Positions 9,659 through 20,400 of a stretch of DNA of 64,000 bases are shown piece after piece. The notes beneath the pieces were generated by a model that saw only the letters and a list, made by a program, of their open reading frames with translations, was not told where the DNA came from and did not search any database. The DNA lies in assembly GCA_028283605.1 (NCBI GenBank), contig JAPWKH010000022.1, positions 38,033 through 102,032 on the forward strand, read 5' to 3'. A program made the position numbers and the translations under genes. Positions within the stretch are counted from its first letter, which is position 1. The number at the start of each line of letters is the position of its first letter. This stretch comes from Arachidicoccus sp. Its GTDB lineage: Bacteria > Bacteroidota > Bacteroidia > Chitinophagales > Chitinophagaceae.

Positions 9659-10567
9659 TTAGTTAGCTGTTTCTATCAGTTTTGTGTATTTTTTCGCAAT
9701 ATCCAGCCGGTATTTTACGCTGCATTTCAATGAAAAATTTTTTTCCGTATGGCCTACCGGAAAGCCAAATGCAGCCGGAAAATTATAATTGTTTACTATA
9801 TCTTTTATTGCTTCATCTATGTTTTTCCCGAAAGGTATCGTGGTATCTTTCATATCGCTGAAACTGCCGATTATCAGGCCTTTTAACTGATCGAACCAGC
9901 CTGCGCGTTTCAGTTGTTGCAGCATTCTGTCTGCGGCATATATATATTCTCCGACTTCTTCTATGAATAAAATTTTATTCTTCAAATCCGGCTCCGAAAC
10001 AGTTCCGATACTATTGATGAGCATGGATAAATTACCTCCTACCAATTCGCCTTCTGCAAAGCCTGCACGATTGAAAGGATGCGATAAAATTTTATAAGAA
10101 TTTTTTTTCCCGATCAGTGAATTTCTTAATGATTGGATATAAATATTATTCACGCCGTCATTGAAAGCTCCTGCCATAGGCGCGTGCAGAGATGCGATTT
10201 TTATTTTTTTGTTTAAATGGCAATGAAGTAAAGTGATATCGCTGTAGCCGATGAGCCATTTAGGATTTTTTTTCAGAGCGCTGAAATTGATCTTATCGAT
10301 AATTCTGCTTAAACCATAGCCGCCGCGCCCGCAAAGAATGGCTTTTATTCCGGGATCGTTTATCATATTTTGCAAATCTTCGGTGCGTTCTTCATCTGTC
10401 CCTGAAAAATAATGATATTGATGCCCGAGCGTTTTTCCTGATTTAACCTTAAAGCCCCATTGCTGTAAGGTTTCGATACAAACTTTCGCTTTCTCTTTAT
10501 CCATAAATCCCGATGGGCACACAATGCCTATCGTATCTTGTTTTTTTAAATAAGGAGGAATGATCAT
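9659..10567 (-). CDS. LD-carboxypeptidase (S66 family), cytosolic copy
   Basis: This serine peptidase of the LdcA/MccF type removes the terminal D-alanine of murein tetrapeptides during cell-wall recycling. At 302 residues it is full length. The nucleophile elbow 'IGYSDIT' gives Ser109, 'FIEEVGEY' supplies the glutamate (203 or 204), and 'FPVGHTEKN' supplies His273. There is no signal peptide. It lies 10 bp downstream of a second LD-carboxypeptidase, and the two share order and motifs throughout ('CGRGGYGLSRIIDKINFS' against 'CARGGYGIVRIIDKINFS'), so they arose by tandem duplication. They may work in different compartments. Confidence 0.9.
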   Translation of the reverse strand: MIIPPYLKKQDTIGIVCPSGFMDKEKAKVCIETLQQWGFKVKSGKTLGHQYHYFSGTDEERTEDLQNMINDPGIKAILCGRGGYGLSRIIDKINFSALKKNPKWLIGYSDITLLHCHLNKKIKIASLHAPMAGAFNDGVNNIYIQSLRNSLIGKKNSYKILSHPFNRAGFAEGELVGGNLSMLINSIGTVSEPDLKNKILFIEEVGEYIYAADRMLQQLKRAGWFDQLKGLIIGSFSDMKDTTIPFGKNIDEAIKDIVNNYNFPAAFGFPVGHTEKNFSLKCSVKYRLDIAKKYTKLIETAN

Positions 10568-10577
10568 GAATTATTTT

Positions 10578-11603
10578 TTATAGTTCTTCTAAAACAGTTC
10601 CTGTTTCTGTAACACTCAATCTGTGCATTACATTGCACTTTAAAGCAAAGTTGGCAATTTGATGCCCTACCGGAAAATTAAAGCAAACCGGAAAATTAAA
10701 TTCTTTTACTTTTTCCAATACCAAATCGTATAACGATTGTGTCATTTCTTCCTGCGGATTAGTTTGTTTTTTTATATTAAAACCGCCGATTATCAGGCCT
10801 TTCAGCTTATCGAGTTTGCCGTTTCGTTTTAAATTCCAAAGCATGCGATCGATCGAATAAAGATATTCTTCCGTTTCTTCTATAAATAAAATTTTGCCAT
10901 CCGTTTCAATGGCCGATTTTGTTCCTGAAAGATTTTCTATGGTACAAAGATTTCCGCCCACAAGCCTTGCTTCCGTAATTCCAAGCTTGTTTTGTTTGTC
11001 GAACGCTGTGGTATATCTCATTTTTATTTTTCCCTGCAAAGCATCGCCGATAGAATTAATAGATTGCTGCTGAATGGCCGGCAAGTTTAAAAAATTAAGA
11101 GGAAAGCTGTTGCACATTTTTGAATGCAGCGTGGCTACGCCGTAATTGGTTGCGATGTGTGCATGAAAAACGGTGATGTCGCTGAAACCGATGATCCATT
11201 TTGGATTTTTTCGAAAGAATGAAAAATTTATCTTATCAATAATACGCACAATACCATAGCCGCCGCGCGCGCACATAATTGCTTTTACCTGATCGTCGTG
11301 CAGCATGTCCTGAAAATCTTCCGCTCGTTCTTCATCTGTTCCGCCCATGTTTCCATCGCGCTTGCCGATTGTTTTACCTGTTTTAACATTAAAACCCCAG
11401 CGTTGTATTTGCGTTGTTGCTTCATTCAGTTCTTCGGTTTTAAAATATCCCGACGGGCATGTAATACCAATTGTATCGCCGGCTTTGAGATAAGGCGGAA
11501 CAATTATTTCATGCCGATTTTCTTCTATCGGCAAATTGAATTTCGGGATAAAAGAAAGGCCTGTAAAAGCTGCCGCCTGTTGTATAAATGTTTTTCGTTT
11601 CAT
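10578..11603 (-). CDS. LD-carboxypeptidase (S66 family), putatively exported copy
   Basis: This is a paralogue of the downstream gene, 341 residues, with the same catalytic arrangement: Ser141 in 'IGFSDIT', a glutamate in 'FIEETEEY', and His in 'FPVGHQIAN' near 313. It differs in having about 30 extra N-terminal residues. The start 'MKRKTFIQQAAAFTG' resembles the Tat-like leaders common in Bacteroidota (K-R-K-x-F-I), although the twin arginine is not intact, so export by Tat is uncertain. It is the first gene of the pair, divergent from mnmD with 73 bp between. If exported, it would act on periplasmic murein while the other copy recycles peptides in the cytosol. That division is inference. 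Confidence 0.88.
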   Translation of the reverse strand: MKRKTFIQQAAAFTGLSFIPKFNLPIEENRHEIIVPPYLKAGDTIGITCPSGYFKTEELNEATTQIQRWGFNVKTGKTIGKRDGNMGGTDEERAEDFQDMLHDDQVKAIMCARGGYGIVRIIDKINFSFFRKNPKWIIGFSDITVFHAHIATNYGVATLHSKMCNSFPLNFLNLPAIQQQSINSIGDALQGKIKMRYTTAFDKQNKLGITEARLVGGNLCTIENLSGTKSAIETDGKILFIEETEEYLYSIDRMLWNLKRNGKLDKLKGLIIGGFNIKKQTNPQEEMTQSLYDLVLEKVKEFNFPVCFNFPVGHQIANFALKCNVMHRLSVTETGTVLEEL

Positions 11604-11664
11604 TCAATATTTTTCTATACAAGGATGCTTGTAAAGTTAAAGACATAAATTATCGGATGAATTT

Positions 11665-11672
11665 TATTTTTG
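11665..11672 (+). promoter_or_regulatory. Candidate -7 box upstream of mnmD
   Basis: TATTTTTG matches TAnnTTTG exactly and ends 4 nt before the mnmD ATG. If used, the transcript would be nearly leaderless. No good -33 TTTG is seen at the right distance, so confidence is low. Confidence 0.25.
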
Positions 11673-11676
11673 GGGA

Positions 11677-12348
11677 ATGGAAAGAAAATTAATTGTAACA
11701 GAAGACGGATCGCATACAATTGAGATAGCTGCGCTGCATACAAATTATCACAGCATTCACGGTGCTTTTCAGGAAAGCATGCATGTTTTTATAAGCGCGG
11801 GTTTAGAATACTTTCTTGTAAATAATTATAAAAGTAATGTCCATGTTTTTGAAATGGGTTTCGGTACGGGATTGAATGCTTTGCTTGCATTGAAGTATGC
11901 TATGGAGAGAAATATTGCTGTATATTATCAAAGCATTGAGCTTTTTCCGTTGGAAAAAAATGAATATGAAAAGCTGAATTATTGCGAGATGTTTCAGAAT
12001 AATTTTAAAGAAGAATTCGGGCTGTTGCATGATTGCTCCTGGGAGAAAGATATTTCCATTACGGAAAAATTTGTTTTGTATAAATCACAAATTTCTTTGG
12101 TGGATGTGATATTGGAACACAAATTTGATATTATTTTTTTCGATGCATTCGATCCTGCTATTCAGCCGGAATTGTGGACATATGATGTTTTCAAAAAGCT
12201 GTATGAATGCCTTAACGAGAAAGGAGTTTTGGTAACTTATTCGTCGAAAGGAGATGTACGCAGAGCTTTGATCGCAGCAGGTTTCCGGATAGAAAAAATT
12301 AGCGGGCCAAAAGGCAAAAGGGAAATGCTGCGCGCAATTAAGCTATAA
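11677..12348 (+). CDS. mnmD: tRNA U34 5-methylaminomethyl-2-thiouridine methyltransferase, MnmD type
   Basis: This is a SAM-dependent methyltransferase that completes the mnm5s2U modification at the wobble position of certain tRNAs. It corresponds to the methyltransferase half of MnmC, found as a stand-alone protein in many lineages. At 223 residues it has 'YHSIHGAFQES' near the N-terminus, the SAM loop 'FEMGFGTGLNALL', then 'IIFFDAFDPAIQPELW' and 'YSSKGDVRRAL', all diagnostic for the DUF752/MnmD family. The FAD-dependent oxidase half is absent, as expected for the short form. It is a single gene between the divergent LD-carboxypeptidases and the convergent barrel protein, whose stop is only 5 bp away. 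Confidence 0.92.
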   Translation: MERKLIVTEDGSHTIEIAALHTNYHSIHGAFQESMHVFISAGLEYFLVNNYKSNVHVFEMGFGTGLNALLALKYAMERNIAVYYQSIELFPLEKNEYEKLNYCEMFQNNFKEEFGLLHDCSWEKDISITEKFVLYKSQISLVDVILEHKFDIIFFDAFDPAIQPELWTYDVFKKLYECLNEKGVLVTYSSKGDVRRALIAAGFRIEKISGPKGKREMLRAIKL

Positions 12349-12353
12349 TATTT

Positions 12354-14756
12354 TTATTTCAATCTGCTTTTTTCATCTTCATTACTGCTTTCTACTTTAT
12401 GAGATTGGAATGCTTTTCCTAAATCAAAATTATAAGAAATACCAAGTGTGAATTTTTGCGTTTGTTCAATGTCTTGAAAGTCCAGATTAAAGTTGGTATA
12501 ATAAAATGTACCTTTTACTTTTTGAGTATTAAATATGTCATCTGCTGCGGCTTTGAGTGTTAAGCGGCTTTTGAAAAATTTCTTTTGCAGCGCAATATTC
12601 GTTGAGCTCATGTGATTGATAACAGCATTTGCAAAAATCGCATGATTGATATAAAATGCATTCAGGCTTGCGGTAAATTCTTGCGCAATTGTAAACTGCA
12701 TCGTAGTGCTAAGCGTTAATAAATTTTTAGAAATATTATAAGCGGGCGCTACCAAATGCTGATTGTCGTATTCCACATATTCCTGCGTTGTCCACCATTT
12801 TGTAATGTTTACAGGAATGTATATACTGAATGTCCATTTACGTGAAATGCCTGAGTTGGTAGGCTGCTGCGTCATCTTTACGGAATCGCCGTCCATTGGG
12901 TGTATGCCATTGGTAATAACATCTGTAGCGTAAAAATAATTTGCGCTGAACCTGTATTTATTTTTTATGGTATAATCTACTTCGTAAGAGTTGTCGTACT
13001 CCGGCTGAAGATATGGATTTCCCTGCCCTGTGGTATAATTATCAACATATACCACATGAGGATTGAGATTGTCAAAACTCGGGCGGTTAAGCCTGCGGGA
13101 ATAAATAAAAGCGATGCTTTCATCGGCTGCTTTATTCAAATCTTTTTTTAAGAAAAGAGTCGGGAAAAGCCCAAAGTAATTTCTGTGATTTTGTGTGAAT
13201 GAAGTGTCGTATAGTTTTCCTGTATAATTGGTATTCTCTCCACGCAAACCTACCTGAATATCTGTCTTTAAAATATTGCCCTGATAGTTTATATAGCCGG
13301 CAATAATATTTTCCTTATAATCATACACAAAGTTTTGCGGTACATTATCCATCCACGCACTTCCAAAAGGATTTTGATATTGGAAGTTTGCCATGTTATT
13401 AATATCGGTCGAGCTTATTTTTCCGCCAAAACTCAGCGTAGAAGAAGCATTGAATACTTTTGAATATTTAGCATCTGCAGTAAATATTTTTGCGACAGAA
13501 GGCGTGTAGTTTCTGTATGCGGTATCTGTAGCAATATTATTGGCAATGGTAGTACTTGTTGCTGTATTATGCACGCTGCCGGAATTGTGCGTATAATCCG
13601 ACAAAAACGTAAACGCAGAGCCTAATGTATCGGTTTGTAAATGATAATTCAGACCTACATCATTATACTTTCCGCGCCAGTCGTTTGGAAATGTACCGGT
13701 AGATGTACTGTTGTTTTCCGGAGTTGATGCATAGTTGATTTTACTCGCCGTTTTATAGTTTTCTATATCGTTGCCAAAAGAGCCTGTATAGTCTATTGCG
13801 AGATATTGTTTAGTTGTTATATCATAAGTAACTCCGGTGTGAATATCATTGCTTGAAGAATGCTTAATTGCATTATTCACGGCGGAATAAATTCCATCAT
13901 TTTTAAAGTTGCGATCCTGCGTTAAAACCTGATAGAATTTGTTATAATCGTATGAATAATTTCCAAACCAGCCAACTTTCCCTTTTTTGAAATTCAGTTG
14001 AATACCTTCAGATGTTCCGGGGTATTTTTTTCCCTGCACAAAATTGCTGTATATGCTTCCGTTCAAACCTGCCTGCGCCTGTTTTTTCAAAATTATATTA
14101 ATGATACCGCCGCCGCCGCCGGCATCATATTCTGCCGGCGGATGCGCCATCATTTCAATAGATTTTATATCATCGCTTCTTAATGAATTCAAATAATTAG
14201 CGAGATCTTGTCCGGATAATTGCAGCATCTTACCATTAATTATTACTTTATTTACCGGAACGCCGTTTAATAAAATCTGATTATTATAAACCAGTACGCC
14301 GGGCGCAAGCCCGATAGCTTCCTGCGCCGATTTTTCTGCGGTAAGCGGATTATTTTCAACATTCATTACCATGCGGTCTAATTTTCTTTCTATCAACGGC
14401 ACTTTTGAAAGCACGGAAACATCGTTTAAATTTTTATCAGCTTTATGCATGATTAATAACACTCCGCTTGTATCGCCATTCACAAAAATTGTATCGCGTA
14501 CTTCTTCATATCCTATGCTGCTTGCATGTATAATGTATGTTCCCTTTTCTTTTATTGAAAGCGTATAATTGCCGGACGTGTCGGAAATTTTTTGCGCTAT
14601 GCTTTTGTGTGTTGTATCTGTTGTGGCAGCGCTTAAAAATGCAAATGCCACAGGTACTTTATTCTCATCAATCACTTTTCCTTTTAGCAAATGCTGTGCA
14701 GAACTGTTTATGATAAATGCCGGCAATAAGAATAGTGTAAATAAAATTCGTTTCAT
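12354..14756 (-). CDS. Outer-membrane beta-barrel protein, TonB-receptor-like (OMP_b-brl_3 family)
   Basis: This is an outer-membrane protein of about 800 residues with a signal peptide, a CarboxypepD_reg-like domain ('LLKGKVIDENKVPVAFAF', about 20-100), a plug-like segment ('LTAEKSAQEAIGLAPGVLVYNNQILLNGVPVNKVIINGKML', given here only in part as LTAEKSAQEAIG) and a long barrel rich in aromatic and Asn/Tyr strands. It resembles the TonB-dependent-receptor relatives of Bacteroidota that lack a partner SusD lipoprotein. None is seen here, so the ligand is unknown. The start at 14756 gives a clean signal peptide (MKRILFTLFLL); an upstream ATG at 14786 would add ten residues. The C-terminal tail after the barrel is charged and ends in LK. 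Confidence 0.82.
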   Translation of the reverse strand: MKRILFTLFLLPAFIINSSAQHLLKGKVIDENKVPVAFAFLSAATTDTTHKSIAQKISDTSGNYTLSIKEKGTYIIHASSIGYEEVRDTIFVNGDTSGVLLIMHKADKNLNDVSVLSKVPLIERKLDRMVMNVENNPLTAEKSAQEAIGLAPGVLVYNNQILLNGVPVNKVIINGKMLQLSGQDLANYLNSLRSDDIKSIEMMAHPPAEYDAGGGGGIINIILKKQAQAGLNGSIYSNFVQGKKYPGTSEGIQLNFKKGKVGWFGNYSYDYNKFYQVLTQDRNFKNDGIYSAVNNAIKHSSSNDIHTGVTYDITTKQYLAIDYTGSFGNDIENYKTASKINYASTPENNSTSTGTFPNDWRGKYNDVGLNYHLQTDTLGSAFTFLSDYTHNSGSVHNTATSTTIANNIATDTAYRNYTPSVAKIFTADAKYSKVFNASSTLSFGGKISSTDINNMANFQYQNPFGSAWMDNVPQNFVYDYKENIIAGYINYQGNILKTDIQVGLRGENTNYTGKLYDTSFTQNHRNYFGLFPTLFLKKDLNKAADESIAFIYSRRLNRPSFDNLNPHVVYVDNYTTGQGNPYLQPEYDNSYEVDYTIKNKYRFSANYFYATDVITNGIHPMDGDSVKMTQQPTNSGISRKWTFSIYIPVNITKWWTTQEYVEYDNQHLVAPAYNISKNLLTLSTTMQFTIAQEFTASLNAFYINHAIFANAVINHMSSTNIALQKKFFKSRLTLKAAADDIFNTQKVKGTFYYTNFNLDFQDIEQTQKFTLGISYNFDLGKAFQSHKVESSNEDEKSRLK

Positions 14757-14786
14757 CTGTCTCTGGATGTTTTTTATGTTTTTCAA

Positions 14787-15129
14787 TTGTCAGTAGGAAT
14801 CCTTTAAATAGTCAATGCATTTAAGTATGTAACAGACTTATGAGCATTTTAAAATATCTCGTGCATTATGGAAATTGTTTGCACAGTTTTAAGACGAGAA
14901 TGCTTAAAAAATGTTACAGTTCGTGTGAACTATATTTTCAAAAGCAAATTTTTATTTTTCATAGAAGAATAAAAAACGATTTTCGCTAATCGGTAAATTT
15001 AAAAGGATGAATGGTAAGGGCCGGAAAAGAGTTTCTATAAATCATTGTGCTTCTTTAGCAGATAATAAAAGTATCAAATAATGACTTGCTGAGATATAAA
15101 GTTTATATTTTTGCAGCCAATTAAAATAT
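14787..15129. other. Divergent intergenic region upstream of kdsB
   Basis: This 343-bp AT-rich gap separates the barrel protein from the divergent kdsB. Apart from the kdsB promoter at 15085-15113 I see no gene, repeat or RNA structure in it. Confidence 0.6.
15085..15113 (+). promoter_or_regulatory. Promoter of kdsB
   Basis: A -7 box TATTTTTG (15106-15113) fits TAnnTTTG exactly. A -33-like CTTG lies at 15085-15088, with a spacer of 17 nt, slightly short. The kdsB ATG follows 17 nt after the box. Confidence 0.5.
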
Positions 15130-15867
15130 ATGCGAATGAAAATTGCTGCAATCATTCCGGCGCGATATGCTGCCACACGTTTTCCGGCAAAGCTCATGCA
15201 ATTAATAGGAAACAAAACCGTAATTCGCCATACGTATGATAATACCGCAGCAACAAATCTTTTTGACCAAGTAATAGTAGCTACTGACAGCAACATCATC
15301 TATAACGAAATTGTGAGCAATGGTGGCATTGCGAAAATGACAACAGGTAATCATCAAAGCGGAAGCGACCGTATTGCAGAAGTAGCGCAAGATATGGACG
15401 TGGATATAATTATAAATGTACAAGGCGATACGCCTTTTATCAATAAAGAAGCTTTGAAAAAAATCATTGATTTATTTAATGATGAAAAAGTTCAGGTCGC
15501 AAGCATGATGCAGATTTTGCAAGAGCCTAAGTTTATCAATGATCCGAATTATGTAAAAGTGGTAGTTGATAAAAATATGAATTCTCTTATGTTCAGCCGC
15601 TCGGTAATTCCTTATCCGCGGGATAATGAAAATGAAATTATTTATTACGAACACATTGGCGTATATGCATTTAAAAAGGAAGCATTGCTCAGTTTTACAA
15701 ATTGGGAAATGACACCGTTGGAAAAAGCGGAAAGAATTGAATGCCTCCGCTACCTCGAAAATGGCATACCGCTTAAAATGATAATTGTAAAAGGAATAGG
15801 AATTGAGATTGATACAGAAGAAGATTTACACAGAGCCAATCATTATTTATCAAAAAATAAAATTTAA
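15130..15867 (+). CDS. kdsB: 3-deoxy-manno-octulosonate cytidylyltransferase
   Basis: This enzyme activates Kdo as CMP-Kdo for the inner core of lipopolysaccharide. At 245 residues it is full length, with the N-terminal nucleotide-binding motif 'IIPARYAATRFPAKLM' (residues 8-23), 'VATDSNIIYN', 'SGSDRIAEVA', 'IINVQGDTPFI' and the later 'HIGVYAFKKEALLSF'. These are the standard KdsB landmarks, and it shows that the cell makes Kdo-containing LPS, in line with the LptD and OstA-like genes at 30-37 kb. The start could be ATG 15130 or 15136; both leave the domain intact. It stands alone behind its own promoter. Confidence 0.95.
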   Translation: MRMKIAAIIPARYAATRFPAKLMQLIGNKTVIRHTYDNTAATNLFDQVIVATDSNIIYNEIVSNGGIAKMTTGNHQSGSDRIAEVAQDMDVDIIINVQGDTPFINKEALKKIIDLFNDEKVQVASMMQILQEPKFINDPNYVKVVVDKNMNSLMFSRSVIPYPRDNENEIIYYEHIGVYAFKKEALLSFTNWEMTPLEKAERIECLRYLENGIPLKMIIVKGIGIEIDTEEDLHRANHYLSKNKI

Positions 15868-16054
15868 CTTTAAAAATTAAACCTTAGTTTAAAAATTTGT
15901 CTCATATATTGTAGAATATTTGGTATAAAGATTGCGATTAATTAGTAATAAATAATTTTTAAAAATGAAATGAGTCAAAAGAATTTTGCATATCCAAAGC
16001 AATAATTATTTTGGCAAATTCCATCTGACAATAAAAAAAAATAAAAACAAACAG

Positions 16055-17314
16055 ATGAAAAAACTGAATATAAAATTAACCATTAAGTCAACCGTTGCAG
16101 TTTTTGGGATTGCCTTATTTACAACAGGCTGTCAATCATTAATGTATGCACAAGATGCAGACGGCACATATCCAATTGACACCACGGATAACGGATATAA
16201 CTACGATTACAATAACGGATACAACGAAGCTCCTCCGCCCGAGCAAGATCCCGGAACGTATAGCTATGGTACAGAAGATCAGAACTATCAAGAAAATACA
16301 TCTTCTGAACCAACGATTACATACGATGATTTTTATACACAATTGTCCCCTTATGGCCAATGGGTAAATGATCCTTCTTACGGAAGAGTTTGGGTTCCTA
16401 ATGTTTCTAGTTTTCAGCCCTATTCTACAAACGGATATTGGTCATATACCAATTTCGGATGGACTTGGATTTCAAATTATGCATGGGGCTGGGCGCCTTT
16501 TCATTACGGCCGTTGGGGGCGCGGGTCTCGTGGCTGGTTTTGGGTGCCGGGATATTCCTGGGGGCCGGCTTGGGTAGCATGGAGTTCAGGTTCTGATGTT
16601 TATGGCTGGGCGCCTTTGGCTCCGGGGCTAAGGTTTAGTGTGGGAATATCTATAAATTCTATACCTGCGGATTATTGGACTTTTATGCCGAGCAGATATA
16701 TGGGTACAAGAAACATTTATAATTATTATGTACCCCGTTCGAGAAATACAGTCATTATAAGAAATACTAAAATCATCAATAATTATGGTACTGTGAATGG
16801 CGGAAAAAGAAGATACACAATGGGGCCTCAAAGACAAGAAGTAGAAAGAGTAACTGGCCGAACTTTTCAGCCAACAAGAGTGGTAACGGCTCGTGACCCT
16901 AAATCGGCATTATCTGAAAGAACAATTAATGCAAGCAGGAACACGACGAATACAAATAGAACCCCTGCCGGCAATGTATCGGGAAATGTTAACAGAAGAA
17001 ATCCAGAATCAAATTCTGTTACACAAAGGCAATCTAACAATGAATCTGAAAGAAACAATACGCAGATAAATACAAATCCCGCTGTTCGTCAAACTACGAC
17101 ACAGCCAGTAAGCAGGCAGGCAGCTCCGATTAATAATACTCCAAGAACAAATATGCAGCAAAGTACGCAATCTGCACGCAGCTACACCGAAACGCAGATG
17201 TATCGCCCGGCCGTAAGACCAAGTACTCATACGAGGCCGGTCCAATCACGTTCAGCAGCGCCTTCAAGATCATCAGCGCCGGCAAGAAGCAGTGCTCCAA
17301 GGGAGAGAAAATAG
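16055..17314 (+). CDS. DUF6600-type Trp/Tyr-rich exported protein
   Basis: This exported protein of about 419 residues has an N-terminal signal with a lipobox-like 'FTTGC', so it may be a lipoprotein. A low-complexity Tyr/Asp/Asn stretch follows. Then comes a repeat region at about 90-210 built of 'YGQWV', 'YGRVWVP', 'YGRWGRG' and 'YGWAPL' blocks, characteristic of the DUF6600/WG-rich proteins. The C-terminal third is disordered and rich in Arg, Ser, Asn, Gln and Pro. The start at 16055 (CAG-ATG-AAA) is chosen because residues upstream of it are not signal-like. A clean terminator follows. The function is unknown; an envelope-associated or nucleic-acid- or polymer-binding role for the basic tail would be a guess. 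Confidence 0.75.
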   Translation: MKKLNIKLTIKSTVAVFGIALFTTGCQSLMYAQDADGTYPIDTTDNGYNYDYNNGYNEAPPPEQDPGTYSYGTEDQNYQENTSSEPTITYDDFYTQLSPYGQWVNDPSYGRVWVPNVSSFQPYSTNGYWSYTNFGWTWISNYAWGWAPFHYGRWGRGSRGWFWVPGYSWGPAWVAWSSGSDVYGWAPLAPGLRFSVGISINSIPADYWTFMPSRYMGTRNIYNYYVPRSRNTVIIRNTKIINNYGTVNGGKRRYTMGPQRQEVERVTGRTFQPTRVVTARDPKSALSERTINASRNTTNTNRTPAGNVSGNVNRRNPESNSVTQRQSNNESERNNTQINTNPAVRQTTTQPVSRQAAPINNTPRTNMQQSTQSARSYTETQMYRPAVRPSTHTRPVQSRSAAPSRSSAPARSSAPRERK

Positions 17315-17340
17315 AAAATCATATTTAAAAAATTTTGTTG

Positions 17341-17373
17341 ATACCTCATTTGTAAAGAATGAGGTATTTTTTT
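17341..17373 (+). terminator. Intrinsic terminator after the DUF6600 gene
   Basis: A perfect 10-bp stem ATACCTCATT / AATGAGGTAT with a 7-nt loop is followed by TTTTTTT on the plus strand, 26 bp after the stop codon. Confidence 0.85.
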
Positions 17374-17493
17374 ATCGAATTATTTTTCCACGTTTCTTCT
17401 GAATTTTCCACTTTTGAGTTTAGCGATTAACTTAAGATGTCTTATTTAAGCGTTTTACCGTAAGTTCGCGAATTGTAAAAAGGAGAAAACAAC

Positions 17494-20400
17494 GTGCGTT
17501 TAAAACAATTAGAAGTAAAAGGGTTTAAAAGCTTTGCCGATAAAACGGTCGTGAATTTTGATGAAGGTATTACAGGTATCATCGGGCCGAACGGTTGCGG
17601 CAAAAGCAATATTATAGACAGCATCCGTTGGGTAATCGGCGAACAAAAAATTTCTGCATTACGTAGTGAAAATTTGGAAGCGCTGGTATTTAACGGTTCC
17701 AAAAACCGCTCTGCAAGCGGATTGGCAGAAGTAAGCCTAACTTTTGAGAACACCAGAGGACTTTTACCTGTAGAATTTACCACCGTTACAATTACACGCC
17801 GTTTTTACAAAAATGGCGATAGCGAATATCGCCTGAACGATGTTTCATGCCGGTTGAAAGATATCCAGAACCTTTTTATGGATACCGGCATTAGTACAGA
17901 TAGCTATGCCATCATAGAATTAGGAATGGTGGACGATATTATCAAGGATAAAGAAAACAGCCGCCGCCGCATGCTCGAACAAGCTGCAGGCGTTACGATC
18001 TATAAAACGCGTAAAAAGGAAGCCAAACAAAAACTCGATGCTACGGAACAGGATTTGAACCGTATAGAAGATTTGCTGTTTGAAATTAATAATCAACTAA
18101 AATCTTTAGAAAGCCAAGCTAAGAAAGCCGAGAAGTTTTTTGAACTGAAAAAAGAATACAGAATACTTTCTATTGAACTGGCAAAAGCTGCGTTGGAAGG
18201 ATTTAATATAACGTACAAAGATTTAAACGAAAATCAGACAACAGAAACTGAGAAACGTAATTTATTAGATTCCGAGATTGAGCAAGAAGAAGCAAATCTG
18301 GAAGCGGAAAAAGCAAGCCATTACGATCAAGAACATTTTTTGCAGGTAATGCAACAGGCATTTAACGAGCTGCAACAAAATCTTCGGTCTAAAGAAAATG
18401 AAAAAAATCTTGCCGCTCAAAAATTGCAATATTTACGTGAGAAAGAAACAGGGCTAAAAGATTTTTTACAAAAAGCCGAAGGTCAAATTGTGAACTTAAA
18501 CGATTCTATTTCTTATACGCAAAATCTTTTGGATGAAGAAAACGACACGCGCGAAAAATTACTAAGCAGTGCAGACGAAGTAAAATCTGCCGTTGAAGAA
18601 AAAAAATCGATTTTCGAAGAAAAGAGAAATAAGGCTGAAGCCATACGCAGTGGGCATTTGGCGGCACAACGCAATCAGTTTGATGCTGAGAAAAAAGTAG
18701 CTGTTGCCGATACTTCTATTCAAAACCTGATGCGTTCGCAGGTTCAGTTAAGCGAAGAAATTAATCATCGCGAAAATGAAATAAATAATTTAACCGAGCA
18801 GTCAGCCGATCAGGAAGCCGTTTTAGCAGATAAAAGAATTTATTTAGATGAAATAAAACTGCAACATGAAAGCGCTAAAGCCTCCATTTTTTCCGCACAG
18901 GAAGAATTAGAAAAGTTGCGCGCCGAACTGGCAAATGAAAACCGTACGCTCGACTCAAAACGTAATGAATACGCGCTTTTGAAAAGTTTGATTGATTCTA
19001 TGGAAGGCTATCCCGAGAGCATCAAATTTTTGCACAAAAACAATCAATGGAATCACGGGGCGCCTATATTGTCCGATATTATTTATGTAGAAGAAGCCTA
19101 TCGCGCAGCGTTGGAAAATGTATTGGAGCAATACCTCAATTATTACGTTGTCAAAAATATGGAGCAAGGGCTGCAAGCCATACATTTGTTGGATAACAAC
19201 AAAAAAGGCAAAGCCAACTTTTTTCTTTTAGATAAAATACAATCATATTCTGCCGAAAGCTGCGCCATTCCTAATGCCGTGCGTGCATTGGATGTAATTG
19301 AAGTAGATGAGGAATACCAAAAGCTCGCGCAATATCTTTTAGGAAATGTGTTTATTGCCGAAGATGAAACAGCAATCAATAATGCCGATACCGCTTCCGT
19401 TGTATTGATAGAAAAAAGCGGCAAATTCGTAAAAGGAAATTTTACATTATCAGGCGGAAGTGTGGGTCTGTTTGAAGGAAAGAAAATAGGCCGTGCAAAA
19501 AATCTTGAAAAACTCAATGATGAAATCGTATTGCAGGATGCAGTGGTAAATGCTTTGAAAACCGAAATACAAAAAAAGCAAAGCGATATTTTTAAATTCA
19601 ACGAGCAACTGAAAGATAATGAAATTCGTGCTGTTGAGAACGAGATCAATCAATTGGCAAATCAGCTTTTTGCCATAAAAAATAAAATAGAAAATTTACA
19701 ATCAGCACAGCAAAATGCCAAAGCCCGTTTACAGGATGTGGATGAAAGATTGGAAGAAGAGCGTTCAGCAATTGCCGATACACGCGAAAATCTTGCTGCA
19801 TATAACGAGCAGCTTAAACAGCTTACGGAAGAAATACAGCTTATTCAACATGCATATTATCAGGCCGAGCAAGATTTTAACAATGCAACCGCTTCATACA
19901 ACGATTTGAACCTGGAACTTGCAAAGCAGCAGAGCAAAATTGATGCTTTAAAACAGGAGGCAGTTTACAAAGAAAATCAATTAAAGGAATTGCAACAGCA
20001 GATTGAAGCCAATCAATCGCAATTAAAAAATTCCTCTGCTGATATAGAAGATGCTGAATTTCACTTACAGGAATGTACTGATGCATTTGTAGAATTAAGC
20101 GAAAGAAAAATTACGGATGAAGAAGCGTTGAAAAATGCCGATGCTGCTTTTCACAGCATTCGTTCTGTGTTGAATGAAAAAGAAAATTCTATTCGTACAA
20201 AAATAAAAGAACGTGAAAATCTCGATCGTTCATTGAACGAAATGAAAGATAAACTCAATGAATTGAAACTTCAGCTCGCCGGTATGAAAGAACGGTTAAG
20301 CGTTGAGTTTAAAGTAGATTTGGATGAAATACTTGACGAGCCGCGAGAAACAGATACACCGCTTGATGAATTGCAAGCAAATGCCGAGCGCATGAAAAAA

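Noticed and set aside
19143..19649. Long antisense frame (168 residues) inside smc
   Set aside because: It is the shadow of the smc codons; composition is unlike a protein and no start signal is visible.
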